Assembly (NCBI RefSeq): GCF_029626225.1
Contig: NZ_JARUBP010000001.1
Coordinates: 5,766,001 to 5,830,000 of the forward strand
DNA length: 64,000 bases
Direction: 5' to 3'
DNA from: Asanoa sp. WMMD1127
GTDB lineage: Bacteria > Actinomycetota > Actinomycetes > Mycobacteriales > Micromonosporaceae
Part shown: positions 1 to 9,022 of the stretch, piece by piece
Layout of the letters: each line of letters starts with the position of its first letter
How positions within the stretch are numbered: position 1 is the first letter of the stretch
Notes under the pieces: generated by a model
What the model saw: the letters and a program-made list of their open reading frames with translations, nothing else
Told to the model about the DNA's origin: nothing
Databases searched by the model: none
Program-made: the position numbers and the translations under genes

Positions 1-1267
1 ATCTCGGCCGACACCCGGCCGACCGGATCGGCGACCTGCTCGGTGCGGGCGAAGAAGGCGTCCCGCGGCAGCATCGCCTGCTCGAGGTTGAGCTCGTCCA
101 GCGGCGGCACCCGCGGCGCCGGGCGGTCAGGCTCCGGGCGTCGCCGCACCAGATCCTCCAGCGCGGCCGCCAGGCGGTCGAGCGCCTCGTCGTCGTCGCC
201 GAAGGTGAGCGAGAAGATCACCCGGCGGGCGTCGCCGAGCTGCACGACCAGCTCGTGCTCGGCCAGCATCCACTCCTTGACCTGGTACCCGGACAGGCCC
301 AGGCCCGACACGTCCACGGAGAGCTTGTAGGGATCCCATTCCGCGACGCCGTCCTGGCCGATGATCGAGTCGTCGATGACCGTGAGGTCCGGCAGCTCGG
401 CGAGCCGGTCACGCAGCCGGCCGACCCGGTGCAGGCCGTCGCCGATCAGCCGCTTCCCGTCGGCGACCATGCGGTGCCGGAAGCCGTCGATCGAGCCGTA
501 CATCAGGGCCGACGGGCTCGTCGTGGTGATCAGGTCCAGCCGCAGCCGCAGGTCGACCGGGTCCACCAGGTCGCCGCCGACGATGATGATCGACGACTGG
601 CAGAGCCCGCCGTCGGCCTTGTGCAGGCTCTGCACGCTCAGGTCGGCGCCCGCCCGGACGGCCGGCGTGGGCAGGTCCGGGTGGAACGGGTAGTGGGCGC
701 CCCAGGCCTCGTCGACCAGCAGCGGGATGCCCCGGCGTGGCAGGCCTCGGCGGCGCCGTGCACGTCCGCGCCGGTGCCGTACTCCGTCGGGGTGATCATC
801 AGGACGGAGCTGATGTCCGGGTCCCGGTCGAGCGCGGCGGACAGGTCGTCGGCGGTGGCCGGATGGGCGATCTGCCGCTCCTCGTCCCAACGGGGCCGCA
901 GCCAGACCGGCCGGGCGCCGGCGAGGATCAGCGACGCCAGCACCGACTTGTGGATGTTGCGGTCCACCAGCATCGTGCGGCCGGGCCCGGTGACGGTCAG
1001 CACGGCGGTGTGCACGGAGATGCTGGAGCCGCAGGTGGTGAAGACGGTGTCACGGGCGCCGATCGCCTCCGCGAAGAGCCGTTCGGCCTTACCCACCGCC
1101 TGCTTGGCGCTGATGACGTCGGCCGCGAAGGCCCCGGGCGACAGCACGTCCGCGGCGCGCTGGTCCATGCTGCGGCCGAGCCGGTGCCCGGGTAGGGCGA
1201 ACGTGTAGCCGCCGGCCTCCCGGAGCTCCTCGATCGCCGTCAGCACGGGTGTCTGTTCCTGTCCCAT
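1..1267 (-). pseudogene. Orn/Lys/Arg-type PLP decarboxylase, frameshifted; 3' end outside window
   Basis: The reading frame starting at the ATG at 1267 encodes the N-terminal part of a fold-type I PLP decarboxylase of the ornithine/lysine/arginine family (FALPGHRLGRS, then a PLP-phosphate site TTCGSSISVH). It runs out of frame near base 735 and stops at 638. Continuing from about 733 in the next frame restores a family-like protein, including LLVDEAWGAHYPFHPDLP and the Schiff-base motif SVQSLHKADGG, and this frame stays open to the window edge. The junction fits loss of a single G in the run cccggcg at 732-738. Either the gene is inactive or this is a sequencing error. The substrate cannot be read from the sequence. 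It is divergent from the phosphatase gene at 1438. Confidence 0.8.
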
Positions 1268-1437
1268 CCCGGCGGCGTACCCGGTCCGCGGTGGCCTAAT
1301 CCGCCTACCGCTCGTCTATGGCCTCGATCAACATCGGGTGCGTACCCGCCTCGTTCGGGGGTACACGCCGGCCGGTCGGCGGCCGAACTGGCGCTAGAAT
1401 TTCCGTGCCATCGGGTCGCACTGGAGAAGGGTGCGGG

Positions 1438-3327
1438 GTGCACGTGATCGAGGCATTCCGCGTCACGGAGCTCGGGCTCGCCGAAGCGCTGCGCCTGGGC
1501 GCCGGCCTGCGCGCCGCCGCCACCCCGGCGACCGACCTCGCCGCCGCCTGCGCCGCCGTCGCCGACGCCCTGCACGCCGCCCTGGTGGGCGACGACGCCG
1601 ACCTCGCGTTGATGTCGGTGCGCCTCTACCTCAGCGAGCCCGGGGCCGATCCGGCGCTCGTCGCGGCCGCCGGCGACGCGCCACCGCAGATGGCCACCGT
1701 TCGGGTGACGGCCAACCCGGCGCCGATCGACCTGGTCGTCGCCACCCTCGGCCCCGCGGCCGAGGCGGCGCCGCGCACCGTGTCGCCACGGCACGCCGTC
1801 GTGCACGCGCACCCCACCGACGACCAGCCGCTGCTCGTCGACGGCGCGGTGTCCGCGTTCGGGTTCGGCGCGGCGCTGCCCGGTGGCCGGCTCTTCGCGG
1901 TCGCGGCGTTCGCGCGGGTGCCGCTGCCGTGGGGCATCGGTCACCGGTTCGACATCGTCGCCGCCAACGCCCGGGTGGCGCTCCGCGCCGCGCTCGCGGA
2001 GCCGGGCGACGAGGCCTGGAGCGATCTCGCGGCGCTGCTGACCGACACCGCCCGCGCCGAGGCCGACCGGGTGGACCTGATGGCCGCGCAGGCCCGGGCC
2101 GAGGCGGAGCTGGTCGGGACCCTGCAGCGGGTCGGCCGCGACCTGACGGCCGAGCTCGACCTGACCAGCCTCGTGCAGGCCGCCACCGACGCCGCCACCC
2201 GGGCGACCGAGGCCGGCTTCGGGTCGTTCTTCTACAACGTCACCGACCAGCGCGGCGAGTCCTACATGCTCTACACGCTGTCGGGCGTGCCCCGCGAGGC
2301 GTTCGCGCGGTTCCCGATGCCCCGCAACACGGCGGTCTTCGCCAACACGTTCGAGGGACGCGGCACGGTCCGCAGCGACGACATCGTCGCCGATCCACGC
2401 TACGGGCGGATGGCGCCGCACCACGGCATGCCGGCCGGCCACCTGCCCGTGCGCAGCTACCTCGCCGTCTCGGTGGTCTCACCGTCCACCGGCAACGTGC
2501 TCGGCGGGTTCTTCTTCGGGCACCCGGAACCGGCCCGGTTCAGCGACCGGCACGAGCGGCTGGCGGAGGGGATCGCCGGCCACACCGCGATCGCGATGGA
2601 CAACGCGCGCCTCTACGCCCGGCAGCGTGGCACGGCCGCGACGCTGCAGCAGGCGATGCTGCCCGACCTCCCCGAGGTGCCGGGCATGACGGTCGTGTCC
2701 CGCTACCTGCCCGCCGCGACCGGCGTCGAGGTCGGGGGCGACTGGATGGACGTGATCCCGTTGGCGTCCGGCGGGCGGACCGCCTTCGTCGTCGGCGACG
2801 TGATGGGCCGCGGCGTCCACGCGGCCGCGCTGATGGGCCAGATCCGCACGGCCGCCCGCGCGTACGCCCTGCTGGACCTGCCGCCCGCCGAGGTCATGAC
2901 GCTGCTGTCCCGCACCGCCCGGGGCCTGCGGGCCCACTTCATCACCTGTCTGTACGCCGTGCACGACCCGGCCGCCGGCACGCTCACCTACGCCAGCGGC
3001 GGCCACCTCCCGCCCGCGGTGATCGACCCCGACGGGCAGGTGCGGCTGCTGATGGAGCGCATCGGCATCCCGCTGGCCGTCGGTGACCGCTACGCGCAGC
3101 GCGAGATCGCGTTCCCGCCCGGCAGCGGCCTGTTCCTCTACACCGACGGGCTGGTCGAGGACCGGCGGCGCGTGCTCGACGACGGCCTGGACGCGCTCGT
3201 CGGGCGGCTGCGCGACCTCGCGGCCGCGGCCAACCCGGAGGACGAGTGCGACAAGCTGATCGTCGACCTCACCCAGGGCCAGCACGACGACGACATCGCG
3301 ATCCTGTACGCGCGCCACAGGGGCTGA
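1438..3327 (+). CDS. GAF domain SpoIIE-type PP2C phosphatase
   Basis: A 629-residue cytoplasmic signalling protein. Residues 1-220 match no domain I recognise and are alanine-rich; a GAF sensor domain lies at about 236-395 and a SpoIIE/PP2C serine phosphatase domain at about 400-627. Metal-binding aspartates are visible in [17 protein letters not shown] and the terminal [16 protein letters not shown] is also typical. Such proteins usually dephosphorylate an anti-anti-sigma factor, but no partner gene is adjacent. The GTG at 1438 was chosen because GGAGAAGG lies at 1423-1430, seven bases upstream; an ATG at 1318 would add 40 unconserved residues. TAGAAT at 1395-1400 could be a -10 element. The gene ends in the strong hairpin shared with katE. 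Confidence 0.9.
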   Translation: MHVIEAFRVTELGLAEALRLGAGLRAAATPATDLAAACAAVADALHAALVGDDADLALMSVRLYLSEPGADPALVAAAGDAPPQMATVRVTANPAPIDLVVATLGPAAEAAPRTVSPRHAVVHAHPTDDQPLLVDGAVSAFGFGAALPGGRLFAVAAFARVPLPWGIGHRFDIVAANARVALRAALAEPGDEAWSDLAALLTDTARAEADRVDLMAAQARAEAELVGTLQRVGRDLTAELDLTSLVQAATDAATRATEAGFGSFFYNVTDQRGESYMLYTLSGVPREAFARFPMPRNTAVFANTFEGRGTVRSDDIVADPRYGRMAPHHGMPAGHLPVRSYLAVSVVSPSTGNVLGGFFFGHPEPARFSDRHERLAEGIAGHTAIAMDNARLYARQRGTAATLQQAMLPDLPEVPGMTVVSRYLPAATGVEVGGDWMDVIPLASGGRTAFVVGDVMGRGVHAAALMGQIRTAARAYALLDLPPAEVMTLLSRTARGLRAHFITCLYAVHDPAAGTLTYASGGHLPPAVIDPDGQVRLLMERIGIPLAVGDRYAQREIAFPPGSGLFLYTDGLVEDRRRVLDDGLDALVGRLRDLAAAANPEDECDKLIVDLTQGQHDDDIAILYARHRG

Positions 3328-3361
3328 GCCGGGGCGGCGCGATCGCCGCGCCGCCCCGGCT
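3327..3361. terminator. Bidirectional hairpin between convergent genes
   Basis: A perfect 15-base-pair stem (3327-3341 with 3347-3361) closes a five-base loop between the stop of the phosphatase gene and the stop of katE. It lacks a strong U-tract, as is common in high-GC actinobacteria. Its symmetry suits termination from both sides. Confidence 0.8.
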
Positions 3362-3372
3362 GCCTGCGTGAC

Positions 3373-5634
3373 TCAGGCGACCGTCGCCAGGAACCGGTCC
3401 CAGACGCGGTGCTTGGCCATCAGCGCCGACACGGCCGTGAGCGCGTCGGCGCCCGTCTCCGCGCCGACCACCCCGGGCGCCTCGGCGACGTCGGCCAGGT
3501 CGAGCGCGGCCCGGCCGGGACCCCACGCGCCGATCGCCTTCGCCTGCCGCCAGCACTCGTCGATCAGCAACGAGACCCGCGGGTCGAGCAGCGGCGAGCC
3601 CGGGGCGCCGGCCTTGTCGTCGCGGGCCGGCAGGGCGTCCGGCGCGGGCACCGGCGCGGTGGCCAGCAGGAGCGCGTCGAACTCGATCGACCGGGCGGTC
3701 GCGAACGTGCGCTGGACCGGCAGGTCGCCGACCATGCCGCCGTGCGGCGCGATCAGCAGTGGCACCATGCCGGCGGCGAACACGTCCCGGCGTACGCTCG
3801 CCACCTCGCTCAGGTCCGCGTCGGTGTCGACGACGATGCCCACGATCCGGCCGTCCGGCGGCCACTCCTGGCCGACCTGCGACAGCGCCGGGCTCGGCTC
3901 GACGTCGGCCAGGGGCACCGTCGGCTCGGGCGCCGGCAGGCCGAGGGCGGTCGCGACCTGCGAACACAGCACCGGGTCGATGTTGGCCAGGCAACGCAGC
4001 TGGCGCTCCTTGATCGCCTGTTCGTAGCACTTGCCGAGCTCGAACGCGTACGCCCGGATGATGTGCTCCTTCTCGACCGGCGACATGCTGCGCCAGAAGA
4101 GCCGCACCTGGCTGTAGTGGTCGTCGAAGGACACCGGGTTCGCGCGCACCTTGGGCGCTTCGGCGACGACCACCGGCACGTCGAGGAACGCGTGCTCGGC
4201 GTCGCCGGCCGTGAACGGGTTGCCGCCGTCGAGCGAGTTCGGCCGGTACGGCGCCACGCCCGAGTGCACGGCCTGCTGGTGGAAGCCGTCGCGGAGCATG
4301 TCGTTGACCGGCGCGTGCGGGCGGTTGATCGGGATCTGGTGGAAGTTCGGACCGGCCAGACGGGTCAGCTGGGTGTCCAGATAGGAGAACAGCCGGCCCT
4401 GCAGCAGCGGGTCGTTGGTCACGTCGATGCCCGGCGGCAGGTGGCCCAGGTGGAACGCGACCTGCTCGGTCTCGGCGAAGAAGTTGCTCGGCACCCGGTT
4501 GAGCACGAGCCGGCCGACGGCCTGCACCGGCGCCAGCTCCTCGGGCACGATCTTGGTCGGGTCGAGCAGGTCGATCCCCGCGAACGTCTCCTCGGGCGTG
4601 TCCGGCAGCAACTGCAGCCCCAGCTCCCACTCGGGGAACGCGCCGGCCTCGATGGCATCGTAGAGGTCGCGCCGGTGGAAGTCCGGGTCGACGCCGGCCG
4701 CGATCTGCGCCTCCTCCCAGGTCAGCGAGTGCACGCCGAGCTTGGGCTTCCAGTGGAACTTGGCCAGCGTGGTCTCACCCGCCTCGTTGACCAGCCGGAA
4801 GGTGTGCACGCCGAAACCTTCCATCGTCCGGTACGAGCGGGGGATGCCGCGGTCGGACATGTTCCACATCGTGTGGTGCTGCGCCTCGGTGTGCAGGGAG
4901 ACGAAGTCCCAGAACGTGTCGTGCGCGCTCTGCGCCTGCGGGATCTCCCGGTCCGGGTGCGGCTTGCCGGCGTGGATGATGTCGGGGAACTTGATCGCGT
5001 CCTGGATGAAGAAGACCGGGATGTTGTTGCCGACCAGGTCGAAGGTGCCCTCGTCGGTGTAGAACTTCGTCGCGAAGCCGCGGGTGTCACGGACGGTGTC
5101 GGCCGAGCCCCGCGAGCCGAGGACGGTGGAGAAGCGGACGAAGACCGGTGTCTCCACGCCCTCCTGCAGGAAGCGCGCCCGGGTGACGTTGGCGGCGCTG
5201 CCGTAGGCGGTGAACACCCCGTGCGCCCCGGCGCCGCGCGCGTGCACGACCCGCTCGGGAATCCGCTCGTGGTCGAAATGCGTGATCTTCTCGCGGAAGT
5301 GGTGGTCCTGAAGGAGGATCGGGCCGCGCGGGCCGGCCTTGAGGGAGTGGTCGGTGTCGCGGAGCCGGGCCCCCTGCGCGGTGGTGAGGTATTCGCCGTG
5401 CTGGGCGTTGACGGTCGGCGGCGAGCCGTACTCGGCCCCGGTCGGGGTGCGGTTCTCCGGCGTGCCGTGCTCGTGCTTGGGCGGCAACGGGTCACGCGGC
5501 GCGGTCGGCTCGTCGACCGTCGGCGGCTCGCTGCCGGGCGCCCCCGGCACCTTGTCGGTCAGTATCTCGGCCACCTTCGACGCGGCGGCCTCCACGGCGC
5601 CCTTGACCTTTTCGGTGGCTTTGCGCGCTTCCAC
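3373..5634 (-). CDS. katE: Large-subunit monofunctional catalase (HPII type)
   Basis: Heme catalase that disproportionates hydrogen peroxide to water and oxygen. At 753 residues it has the large-subunit architecture: a lysine/alanine-rich N-terminal extension, the catalase barrel and a C-terminal flavodoxin/DJ-1-like domain (from about residue 590, beginning [14 protein letters not shown]). The distal histidine is in [12 protein letters not shown], the distal asparagine in [10 protein letters not shown] and the proximal heme tyrosine in [10 protein letters not shown]. The start is GTG at 5634, with AAAGGG nine bases upstream; the first residues could form a basic amphipathic helix. It is transcribed alone, convergent with the SpoIIE phosphatase. 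I see no clear OxyR or Fur box upstream. Confidence 0.96.
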   Translation of the reverse strand: MEARKATEKVKGAVEAAASKVAEILTDKVPGAPGSEPPTVDEPTAPRDPLPPKHEHGTPENRTPTGAEYGSPPTVNAQHGEYLTTAQGARLRDTDHSLKAGPRGPILLQDHHFREKITHFDHERIPERVVHARGAGAHGVFTAYGSAANVTRARFLQEGVETPVFVRFSTVLGSRGSADTVRDTRGFATKFYTDEGTFDLVGNNIPVFFIQDAIKFPDIIHAGKPHPDREIPQAQSAHDTFWDFVSLHTEAQHHTMWNMSDRGIPRSYRTMEGFGVHTFRLVNEAGETTLAKFHWKPKLGVHSLTWEEAQIAAGVDPDFHRRDLYDAIEAGAFPEWELGLQLLPDTPEETFAGIDLLDPTKIVPEELAPVQAVGRLVLNRVPSNFFAETEQVAFHLGHLPPGIDVTNDPLLQGRLFSYLDTQLTRLAGPNFHQIPINRPHAPVNDMLRDGFHQQAVHSGVAPYRPNSLDGGNPFTAGDAEHAFLDVPVVVAEAPKVRANPVSFDDHYSQVRLFWRSMSPVEKEHIIRAYAFELGKCYEQAIKERQLRCLANIDPVLCSQVATALGLPAPEPTVPLADVEPSPALSQVGQEWPPDGRIVGIVVDTDADLSEVASVRRDVFAAGMVPLLIAPHGGMVGDLPVQRTFATARSIEFDALLLATAPVPAPDALPARDDKAGAPGSPLLDPRVSLLIDECWRQAKAIGAWGPGRAALDLADVAEAPGVVGAETGADALTAVSALMAKHRVWDRFLATVA

Positions 5635-5721
5635 GTATCCGGCCCTTTCGTCAGCTATTGCACGTCCGGGGCCGGGCTACCCGCGTTTCGGAAGGTCAAA
5701 CTCCGTGGTGCCCCGATCCGG

Positions 5722-6219
5722 TCATCGGCCGAGGTCCTTCACGAGGAAGCGGCACGGGTCGGCCACCTCGTGGCGGGTGCCGGCCTCGTCCACGTAGCTG
5801 TAGTGGTCCACGTAGCGGCAGTTCGGGTCGGTGTAGCCGAGGCGGGCGTACAACGCCGCCGCTCGGGGGTTGTGGTCGTCGACGCCCAGGCCGACGCGGT
5901 GGTGGCCGCGCTCCGCGGCGAGCGCCTCGGCCGCGCGGACCAAGGCCGTGCCGATGCCCTGCGACTGCCGGCCCGGGGCGACCGCCAGGCCGTTGATCTC
6001 CGGGCAGTCCGGGATCCGCTCCCGTACCGCCGGCTCCTTCGCACCCGCCCACAGGACCTCGCCGCAACCGACCAGTACGCCGTCGATCTCGGCGACCAGG
6101 AAGGTGCTCAGCCCGTCGGCCTGGCGGCCGTAGCGGGCCTCGTGGAAGCGGCTCGGGCCCGTGGGCATGGTCTGCTCGAGCCGTTCGACGTCGGCCGGCC
6201 GGCTTTGTCGGATCATCAC
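5722..6219 (-). CDS. GNAT family N-acetyltransferase
   Basis: A 165-residue single-domain GNAT protein. The acetyl-CoA binding loop is RQSQGIGTALVRAAE at about 86-100, following the strand INGLAVAPG, and the C-terminal signature NPRAAALYARLGY is intact. It transfers an acetyl group to an unknown small molecule or protein amine. It lies between katE and the divergently oriented sugar kinase. The ATG at 6219 is followed by the typical opening MIRQSRPADVE; a second ATG three bases in is equally possible. Confidence 0.88.
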   Translation of the reverse strand: MMIRQSRPADVERLEQTMPTGPSRFHEARYGRQADGLSTFLVAEIDGVLVGCGEVLWAGAKEPAVRERIPDCPEINGLAVAPGRQSQGIGTALVRAAEALAAERGHHRVGLGVDDHNPRAAALYARLGYTDPNCRYVDHYSYVDEAGTRHEVADPCRFLVKDLGR

Positions 6220-6264
6220 GGTTCACTACTTTGCCGGATGTTCACCCAGTTCGTTGGTCAGGCT

Positions 6265-6282
6265 GCTTGCCGGTGGGCAAGC
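6265..6282 (+). promoter_or_regulatory. Hairpin just upstream of the sugar-kinase ribosome binding site
   Basis: The sequence GCTTGCC-GGTG-GGCAAGC forms a perfect seven-base-pair hairpin ending two bases before the GGAGG at 6285-6289. It could be a repressor operator or an mRNA structure limiting translation. No regulator is assigned. Confidence 0.35.
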
Positions 6283-6290
6283 TTGGAGGC

Positions 6291-7211
6291 ATGGGTGATG
6301 ACCGGGTCATGGTGTTCGCGCCGGCGCCGCAGCTGACGATTACCGTCGAGCAGCCCGCCGACCACGTCGAGATCCACGTGCATCCGGGTGGTCAGGGTGT
6401 GTGGCAGGCCCGCATGCTGGTCAACCTCGGCGTCGAGGTGGTCTTCTGCACGACGCTGGGCGGCGAGCTCGGCCGTGTGCTCCGGCCGCTGCTCGCCGCC
6501 GAGGACGTGGACCTGCGGGTGGTCGAACGCGAGATGAGCAGCGGCGGCTACATCCACGACCGGCGGGCGGGGCAGCGGGAGGAGATCGCCGACGTGCCGG
6601 GGCACCCGCTCAGCCGCCACGACATGGACGAGGTCTACGACGTGGCGCTCGCCGCGGGGCTGCGTACCCCGGTCAGCGTGCTGTCCGGACCGTCCGACCC
6701 GTCGATCGTCGACGCGGACCTCTACCGGCGGCTGGCCACCGACCTGGGCGCCCACGGCGGGCGGGTGGTGATCGACCTGTCGGGCGACTACCTGAGCGCC
6801 GCGCTGCCCGGACGGCCGGCGTTCGTCAAGGTCAGCCACGAGGAGCTGATCGCCGACGGCCGCGCCGCCGACGACTCCGAAGCGGCCCTGCTCGCCGCGC
6901 TCGAGTCGCTGTGCGCCGACGGCGCCGGGTCCGCGCTGGTCAGCCGGGCCGGCGCGGGCGCGCTGGCGATGCTCGACGGGAAGCCCTACCGCGTCGCCGC
7001 GCCACGGATGGAGGCGGTCGACCCGCGCGGCGCCGGCGACTCGATGACCGCCGGCGTCGCCGCCGTGCTGGCGCGCGACGGCGACCTGCGGGACGCGGTG
7101 CGCACCGGCGCGGCCGCGGGCGCCCTCAACGTCACCCGCCACGGCCTCGGCACGGGCCACGCCGAAGCCATCGCCACCCTCACCGAACGCGTCACCCTCG
7201 AAGCGCTGTAG
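6291..7211 (+). CDS. PfkB family carbohydrate kinase (1-phosphofructokinase-like)
   Basis: A ribokinase-fold kinase of about 306 residues, closest in style to the 1-phosphofructokinase/tagatose-6-phosphate kinase branch. It opens VFAPAPQLTITVEQ and has the substrate-site glycines HPGGQGVWQARM. The C-terminal catalytic/ATP motif is DPRGAGDSMTAGVAA, with the catalytic aspartate in GAGD. Substrate is probably a phosphosugar; no PTS gene is adjacent, so a FruK role is not supported. The start is uncertain: ATG 6291 has GGAGG only one base away, while ATG 6309 begins at the conserved region but is 19 bases from it. A hairpin at 6265-6282 precedes the ribosome binding site. Confidence 0.85.
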   Translation: MGDDRVMVFAPAPQLTITVEQPADHVEIHVHPGGQGVWQARMLVNLGVEVVFCTTLGGELGRVLRPLLAAEDVDLRVVEREMSSGGYIHDRRAGQREEIADVPGHPLSRHDMDEVYDVALAAGLRTPVSVLSGPSDPSIVDADLYRRLATDLGAHGGRVVIDLSGDYLSAALPGRPAFVKVSHEELIADGRAADDSEAALLAALESLCADGAGSALVSRAGAGALAMLDGKPYRVAAPRMEAVDPRGAGDSMTAGVAAVLARDGDLRDAVRTGAAAGALNVTRHGLGTGHAEAIATLTERVTLEAL

Positions 7212-7252
7212 GGCGAGCCAGGGCAGAGTGATCTTGCGCACCACCGTCGACA

Positions 7253-7282
7253 TTGCTCTTCGCGAGCCGATCGCATTAGTCT
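7253..7282 (+). promoter_or_regulatory. Candidate promoter for the GNAT gene at 7321
   Basis: TTGCTC at 7253-7258 and TAGTCT at 7277-7282 are separated by 18 bases and would start a short leader carrying the AGGAG ribosome binding site at 7311-7315. The match is moderate. Confidence 0.35.
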
Positions 7283-7320
7283 CCGCGCGACTGTCGCACC
7301 CCGACACCACAGGAGAGCTT

Positions 7321-7926
7321 GTGTCGACAACCCCTCGTGTACGCCCCGCCTCGGCAACCGATGTGCCGGCCCTCAAGTCGGTCATCGCGGCGGCGTTCAT
7401 GGCCGATCCGATCGCCGACTGGATCTTCCGGGACGAGGCGACGCGGCACGCCGAGCACCTCGTGTTCTTCGGCGCGTTCGTGGACCTCGCCCTGGCCGCT
7501 GGTACGGCGGAGACCGTCGACGACCACAAGGGACTCGCGCTCTGGCTCGACGTGGACGTCGACGCGCCGGAGCCGGAGGACGACGGGTCGATGGGCGCCG
7601 CGTTCGAGGCCGGTCTCGACGGGGAGACACTCAAGCGGGTCGGGATGCTCGACGAGCTGATGGCCGCCGGTCACCCGCACGACCGCAGCCACGCGTACCT
7701 GCCGTTCATCGCCGTCCACCCGGAGCACCAGGGCGCCGGCGTCGGCGCCGCGCTGCTCCGGCACCGGCTGGCGGAGCTCGACGCGGCCGGGCGTCCGGCG
7801 TACCTCGAGGCGAGCAACCTGCGCAACGCCGCGCTCTACGAGCGGCTGGGCTTCGCACGCCTGCCGCGCACGATCGACCTGCCGGAAGGGCCGTCGCTCT
7901 ACCCGATGTGGCGCGACCCGCGCTGA
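7321..7926 (+). CDS. GNAT family N-acetyltransferase
   Basis: A 201-residue acetyltransferase. The acetyl-CoA loop reads HPEHQGAGVGAALLRHRL after strand YLPFIAVHP, and the C-terminal LEASNLRNAALYERLGF is the usual GNAT motif B. The N-terminal half (PALKSVIAAAFMADPIADWIF) resembles actinobacterial GNATs often found beside regulators and resistance genes; the substrate is unknown. The GTG at 7321 was chosen because AGGAG lies at 7311-7315; the longer frame from 7228 adds unconserved sequence. It ends just before a strong hairpin shared with the convergent gtrA-like gene. Confidence 0.88.
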   Translation: MSTTPRVRPASATDVPALKSVIAAAFMADPIADWIFRDEATRHAEHLVFFGAFVDLALAAGTAETVDDHKGLALWLDVDVDAPEPEDDGSMGAAFEAGLDGETLKRVGMLDELMAAGHPHDRSHAYLPFIAVHPEHQGAGVGAALLRHRLAELDAAGRPAYLEASNLRNAALYERLGFARLPRTIDLPEGPSLYPMWRDPR

Positions 7927-7932
7927 GCGCAC

Positions 7933-7960
7933 GAGGGGCGCCGCACGAGCGGCGCCCCTC
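7933..7960. terminator. Bidirectional hairpin between convergent genes
   Basis: A perfect 12-base-pair stem (7933-7944 with 7949-7960) with a four-base loop separates the stops of the GNAT gene and the GtrA-family gene. Confidence 0.8.
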
Positions 7961-7963
7961 GGC

Positions 7964-8527
7964 CTACGCGACCTTGCGGTCGGAGTCCTCCGCGCCGAAG
8001 CTGACGCGGGCGACCTTGCGGCCCCGCCGGGCGGCCGGCCGGGCGTCGGTCTGCGGGAAGACCCACTTGCGGTAGGCCCACAGCCGGAACACCATGGCCA
8101 GCAGCGTGCCGATGATCATGCCCCAGGCGAAGTCGGAGACTTCCTGGGCGGTGCGCGAGATGTGCGGGGTCTGCAGCTGGAACGCGTACCGCGCCAGATA
8201 GAGCGGCGCCGAGTTGAGCGCGATGCCGACCGCGTTGATCAGGATGTAGAGGCCGAGCTCGTGGTGCGCCCGCCGGCCGCCCCGGGTGCGGAAGGTCCAC
8301 TCGCGGTTGAGCGCGTAGGACACGAACGCGGCGATGACGGTCGCGACGGTCAGCGCCGTCACCGGCTTGCTGGCGAAGACGGTCACCTTGAGCGCGTAGT
8401 TGATGACCGCGGTGAGCGCCCAGCAGAACCCGCCGACGGCGATGAACTTGACCGCCTCGCGGCGCCGGAACACCTGCTTTCGCAGCGGCGCGGGCAAAAT
8501 CTGCAGCAGTCGGCTGGTCATGCGCAC
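7964..8527 (-). CDS. GtrA family membrane protein
   Basis: A 187-residue polytopic membrane protein of the GtrA/DPMS-associated family. It shows the family opening REAVKFIAVGGFCWALTAVINY, four predicted membrane helices, and the signature NREWTFR after helix two with a matching RKWVFPQ after helix four. Family members are thought to help move lipid-linked sugars for cell-surface glycosylation. The C-terminal tail is short and basic. TAGAGT at 8534-8539 lies exactly six bases before the GTG at 8527, which suggests a leaderless transcript; ATG 8521 is an alternative start. No glycosyltransferase is adjacent, so the substrate cannot be inferred. Confidence 0.88.
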   Translation of the reverse strand: MRMTSRLLQILPAPLRKQVFRRREAVKFIAVGGFCWALTAVINYALKVTVFASKPVTALTVATVIAAFVSYALNREWTFRTRGGRRAHHELGLYILINAVGIALNSAPLYLARYAFQLQTPHISRTAQEVSDFAWGMIIGTLLAMVFRLWAYRKWVFPQTDARPAARRGRKVARVSFGAEDSDRKVA

Positions 8528-8533
8528 CGGCGC

Positions 8534-8539
8534 ACTCTA
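8534..8539 (-). promoter_or_regulatory. Candidate -10 box for leaderless gtrA-like transcript
   Basis: On the minus strand the hexamer is TAGAGT followed by six bases and then the GTG start. This spacing recurs before several other genes in the window. No convincing -35 box is seen. Confidence 0.45.
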
Positions 8540-8582
8540 CTGCTCCGGCATGAGTGCCGGAAATCAACCGGCGCGTCGCGGG

Positions 8583-8891
8583 TCAGCCGCGCGGCGGGCG
8601 CCGATCGGCGGCGACGTAGGAGGCGGCCGCGGTCAGGGCCGACACCGCCAGCACCGAGGGCCACGAACCGATCCGCCTGGCGAGGGGATGGGAGAGCCCG
8701 AAGGCGCCGACGTACGTGGCCACGAGCGCCCCGGTCACGGCGGGGCTGGTCCGCCGGGCCCACTCGCGACCGGCCAGCACCCCGCCCGCGGCGAGCACGG
8801 CCCCGCCGAGCGGCCGGACGCCGGTCTGCCGCGCCAGCTGCCACCCACCGATGAGCGAACCGGCGGTGATGACCGCGGTAGGAATGCGCAT
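8583..8891 (-). CDS. Small membrane protein of unknown function
   Basis: A 102-residue protein with three to four hydrophobic segments (TAVITAGSLIGGWQLA, LGGAVLAAGGVLAG, AVTGALVATYVGAFGLS, SVLAVSALTAAASYVAA) linked by short charged loops. I do not recognise a characterised family. The start ATG at 8891 follows GGGAG directly, which is too close for an ideal ribosome binding site; a longer frame from 8978 adds 29 cysteine-rich unconserved residues. It is separated from the gtrA-like gene by 55 bases in the same direction and may share its transcript. It is divergent from the STAND gene. Confidence 0.6.
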   Translation of the reverse strand: MRIPTAVITAGSLIGGWQLARQTGVRPLGGAVLAAGGVLAGREWARRTSPAVTGALVATYVGAFGLSHPLARRIGSWPSVLAVSALTAAASYVAADRRPPRG

Positions 8892-8970
8892 CTCCCGACC
8901 GTACACCGCCCGCTGTGACCACTGTGGACGGATCGACGGGCAGCGGCAATGATCACAGCGAATGGATAAA

Positions 8971-8991
8971 TACCCCAAATCGGGGTAATGT
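8971..8991 (+). promoter_or_regulatory. Inverted repeat and -10 element upstream of the STAND gene
   Basis: TACCCC and GGGGTA flank a five-base AT-rich spacer (8971-8987), and TAATGT overlapping the right arm (8986-8991) could be a -10 box. The arrangement suggests an activator or repressor binding immediately upstream of the RNA polymerase -10 contact. The binding protein is unknown. Confidence 0.5.
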
Positions 8992-9022
8992 GAGTGCGCC
9001 TCGAACGGGGGGATGGGGCGAC

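Noticed and set aside
6221-6246. Two GTTCAC(C/T) repeats upstream of the sugar kinase as a PHO box
   Set aside because: The repeats start 19 bases apart, not the 11-base period of PhoP boxes, and the gene has no phosphate link.
3409-6336. Very long plus-strand open frame opposite katE and the GNAT gene
   Set aside because: It is antisense to proteins with clear family motifs, has no homology-like composition (Arg/Val/Gly-rich) and reflects high-GC third codon positions.
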